This document shows, in pieces, positions 61,641 through 64,000 of a DNA stretch of 64,000 nt. The DNA comes from Metridium senile (lineage: Eukaryota; Cnidaria; Anthozoa; Actiniaria; Metridiidae). Below the pieces are notes generated by a model. The model saw nothing but the letters and a program-made list of their open reading frames with translations, searched no databases and was not told the DNA's origin. The translations under genes and the position numbers were made by a program. The stretch is taken from contig OX459097.1 in assembly GCA_949775045.1 (NCBI GenBank), positions 4,975,185-5,039,184 of the forward strand, in the 5' to 3' direction. Every line of letters begins with the position of its first letter. Positions within the stretch are counted from its first letter, which is position 1.

Positions 61641-61799
61641 TTGTCTGTCCTCTTATTGACACACGCTCTTGACGTCATAAAATGTTCAAAACTCAAGTGG
61701 AACCACGAGCGTAGCGAGAGCAGATAAGTCCCCTACAAGGTTAATCGGCCAAACCCAACCCCAATAAGAAGAATATCCAACCCCGTATATAGTCCTATA
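61641..61799. other. Short spacer between two LINE relics
   Basis: GAGTTGTCTGTCCTCTTATTGACA resembles the sequence at 57,665-57,690 (GTTATCTGTACTCTTATCGA), hinting at a shared repeat. CCACGAGCGTAGCGAGAGCAG follows. Nothing coding. Confidence 0.4.
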
Positions 61800-62625
61800 A
61801 AAAAACACTAATGATAATTATAATAGTAATTATAAATAATAATTATGAATAGTAATTATAAATAGTAATTAAATATTGAAAATTAAAGTATATTTATAAG
61901 ATGTATGTACAAACTAGCACTGGCACTTAGTATACGTGTCCTGTGACATTTAGGGCAGATAAGTTTATACGTTCTAATATTATCTTGGTCAAAAACATTA
62001 TTTAACCTTAAAAAGAGAAAGGTCTTAAGTCTGTTTTTAAAAGTAGAAAGAGAATTGCTTAACTTAATATCGTTAGGGTAAGGCATTTCACATATTAACG
62101 ATGCGAATAAAGTATGAATCTCGAAAGCTAGATGTTTTCGGGATACAAGTTTGCTTAAAATAAAGCCCTCAGGAAGAACGTCTAGTCTTGCCTTCCAACT
62201 GACATATATAAGTAGATAGATTAACAGAGTAAATATCCGTTTTACACTTGAAAAAAAGACTAAGTCAAGGTATTCTAGCCAATAATTAATAGGTAATAAA
62301 TTTAAACTTATGAGACGATCCCTATAACTTGCACTAGAATTATTGCATAGAAACTTTGTAGCACTACGCTGAACAGACTTGATAGTTAAGATGTTTCTAA
62401 TTATTGATTGTGGTGCCCATAACTGACTACAATAACCTAAGTGTGATCTAATCAGAGCTAAGTATAAAGCCTTGAGGGCATTTCTGGGCATATGTTTAGA
62501 ACAGTTTCTTTTAAGGAAACCTAGCATTCTATTAGCTTTCGCTGCTATAGAGTCTATGTGATTGTTCCATGAAAGGTTACTTGTAATGCACACACCAAGA
62601 TCTCTCTGGGTAGACACAACCTTTC
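61800..62625 (-). mobile_element. LINE C-terminal fragment (second LINE group)
   Basis: The frame 61,883-62,617 encodes STQRDLGVCITSNLSWNNHI, KANRMLGFLKRNC, LIRSHLGYCSQLWAPQ and an RDRLISLNLLPINYWLEYLDL block, the thumb/C-terminal part of an RTE/Jockey-like reverse transcriptase. A TAATTATAAATAG-type repeat tail at 61,805-61,875 forms its 3' end. 5'-truncated at about 62,620. Confidence 0.8.
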
Positions 62626-63278
62626 GGAGATTCAGCGCGCGGAGAGAAAATCATAACAAAAAACCCTAGAAAAGTCAATAAAATGTAAAATATTTCATGT
62701 CAAAAGCCTCATTAGATATCGTTGTAGACGATAGGAAAGTTTGTCATTGAAAAAAGTCTGATAAAAGCATGTTAATGGACAATTCATGAATGGAAATTGA
62801 TTTAATGTAAGTAAAAAAATGTAATAAATTTACCTGCCTTTTCTTAGGTTGGTAATAGTTTTCATTCTATGCAAAGCTTTCGGCGTTTTCTCAAATTTTT
62901 AAGTGTCACTTCAGTCGATAGCTTTTCCATGCAAACAAAATAGTGTTTAGAAATGTTTTTGATGGAAAATACCATTCCCAAACGATAGTGGAAATAACCT
63001 TATATGGATCCCTTTTACTTTAAAGTCATTATTTTGCTTTTGATAACGCCTTGAAAAAGACTGTGACTAAACTATCGTTTCACGGCCGCTTTTTACGTTG
63101 TTTTTATTTTCCAAAGCTAGTAAGGCTCCCGGATAGTAAAAGTTAATCGTGATTTTTATTAAAAATAGAAGTCATTCGTTTTTTCTGGTGAAGTTCAGAA
63201 GACAAAGTATGATTATTATGGCCATTTTGGTAAACGTTTAGGTAAAGTCACTCCGACGTCAACTCGTCAAATCAGTTT
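62626..63278. other. No gene recognised
   Basis: AT-rich DNA without convincing ORFs or repeats. Confidence 0.4.
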
Positions 63279-63679
63279 TTTAAAGTGCATATGACATGAA
63301 ATGTTTTGTTGTCGTTTCTAGAAGAAGGATATATAGTGATATAGGGCCATGCAGCGTTGCAAACAAAATGACGTCACAAGGCCTAGTCAACGATCGTGTT
63401 TCAAGGCATATAGCACAATTTCAAAACGAAAATAGCGCTTACAAATATGTTTTCATTAATTAATCATGCTATAAGCTTTGAAAAATGCCGTCAGTGCGCG
63501 ACAGAATGAACATGTGACTAGGCCTTGTGACGTCGTTTTGTTTGCACCGCTTGCCCTATACCACCATATAAAATGGTTCTTGGTTCTTTTAATCGTGATT
63601 TCGATATCGGAATCGTATTTAGTCCCTATCCTTCTTCTAGAAACGACCACAAAAAAATTCATGTCATTTGCACTTTAAA
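63279..63679. mobile_element. ~400-bp foldback MITE
   Basis: Inverted ends TTTAAAGTGCATATGACATG ... GTCGTTTCTAGAAGAAGGAT and complement. A second inner inverted pair (CAAAATGACGTCACAAGGCC / GGCCTTGTGACGTCGTTTTG) and CATATAGCAC-type sequence make almost the entire element self-complementary. I recall the same element as common in coral genomes. Confidence 0.8.
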
Positions 63680-64000
63680 TAAATTAAAATATATATTAAT
63701 AAAGTTAAGTTAGGTTTTCATGAGAATGAGTAAGATACCGTTTGCATCAACTAGGCGTATTGACTTTAAGTACAAATCCTAATGTAATAGGAATTCCTTA
63801 TTATGATTTGTCGTAGTATTAATCATAAAGATTCATTTGTGTTGTAGGATAGTATGTATTACATTTTCTTGCTGTAAGTTTATAAAACAATAAACTTAGT
63901 TTCTAGTTTCTATTTAAAATGAATTTTAGTAAATTTAAATTACCTTTTTTACGGTGAGTAAAAATTTCATTCTATTACCTATCATAAGAATTATTGATTG
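63680..64000. other. Inverted minisatellite-module flank at the window edge
   Basis: 63,895-63,989 is the reverse complement of the flank found at 31,655-31,740 (AATTTCATTCTATTACCTAT complement). The last 11 bases (ATTATTGATTG) are the beginning of the 15-bp repeat on the opposite strand. Another minisatellite array of unknown length starts here. Confidence 0.75.

Overview
The window is animal genomic DNA, most plausibly from an anthozoan cnidarian (a stony coral or sea anemone). I infer this from a cluster of intronless rhodopsin-like receptor genes of a cnidarian type, a dense population of LINE, SINE and foldback elements, and a captured virus whose gene set resembles cnidarian Polintons. 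This placement rests on recall of families, not on a search.

Positions 1-15,467 hold most of an endogenous Polinton/Maverick-like (adintovirus-type) element. From left to right it carries a gene split by an in-frame TGA, a coiled-coil/membrane protein, a candidate minor capsid protein, two tandem paralogous coiled-coil membrane proteins, a BRO-N/VRR-NUC/C2H2 fusion, four small virion or membrane proteins, a packaging ATPase, the major capsid protein, a DDE integrase (the only gene on +) and a large protein-primed type DNA polymerase B. Most reading frames are intact. Nearly every gene is preceded by a GTATAAA(A/T)-like box about 28-38 nt upstream of its ATG, and several stop codons lie inside the next gene's box. 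No cysteine protease is visible and the left end lies outside the window.

From 15.5 to 18.1 kb there is a 5'-truncated LINE tail followed by nested terminal-inverted-repeat (TIR) elements, one carrying an RFX-like ORF.

From 19 to 49 kb, with an inverted outlier at 59.6 kb, there is an amplified family of about 314-residue class A GPCR genes: seven intact copies, two pseudogenes and one 3' remnant. Each sits in a duplicated cassette containing an AT-rich ~80-bp satellite and a conserved upstream block. Three copies repeat with a period near 2.45 kb. One cassette holds a 15-bp minisatellite grown to about 163 units (34.6-37.05 kb), where a sister cassette has about five.

From 40 to 64 kb the DNA is mainly transposons: LINE reverse transcriptase relics, a tRNA-derived SINE whose tail matches the LINE 3' end, a spliced Crypton-like tyrosine recombinase gene with all catalytic residues, a 3.35-kb element with ~800-bp inverted arms, a RecQ-fragment-carrying element with a perfect 9-bp target duplication, several MITEs and large palindromes, and a decayed unidentified gene broken by a SINE. 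The last bases re-enter the 15-bp minisatellite module in the opposite orientation.
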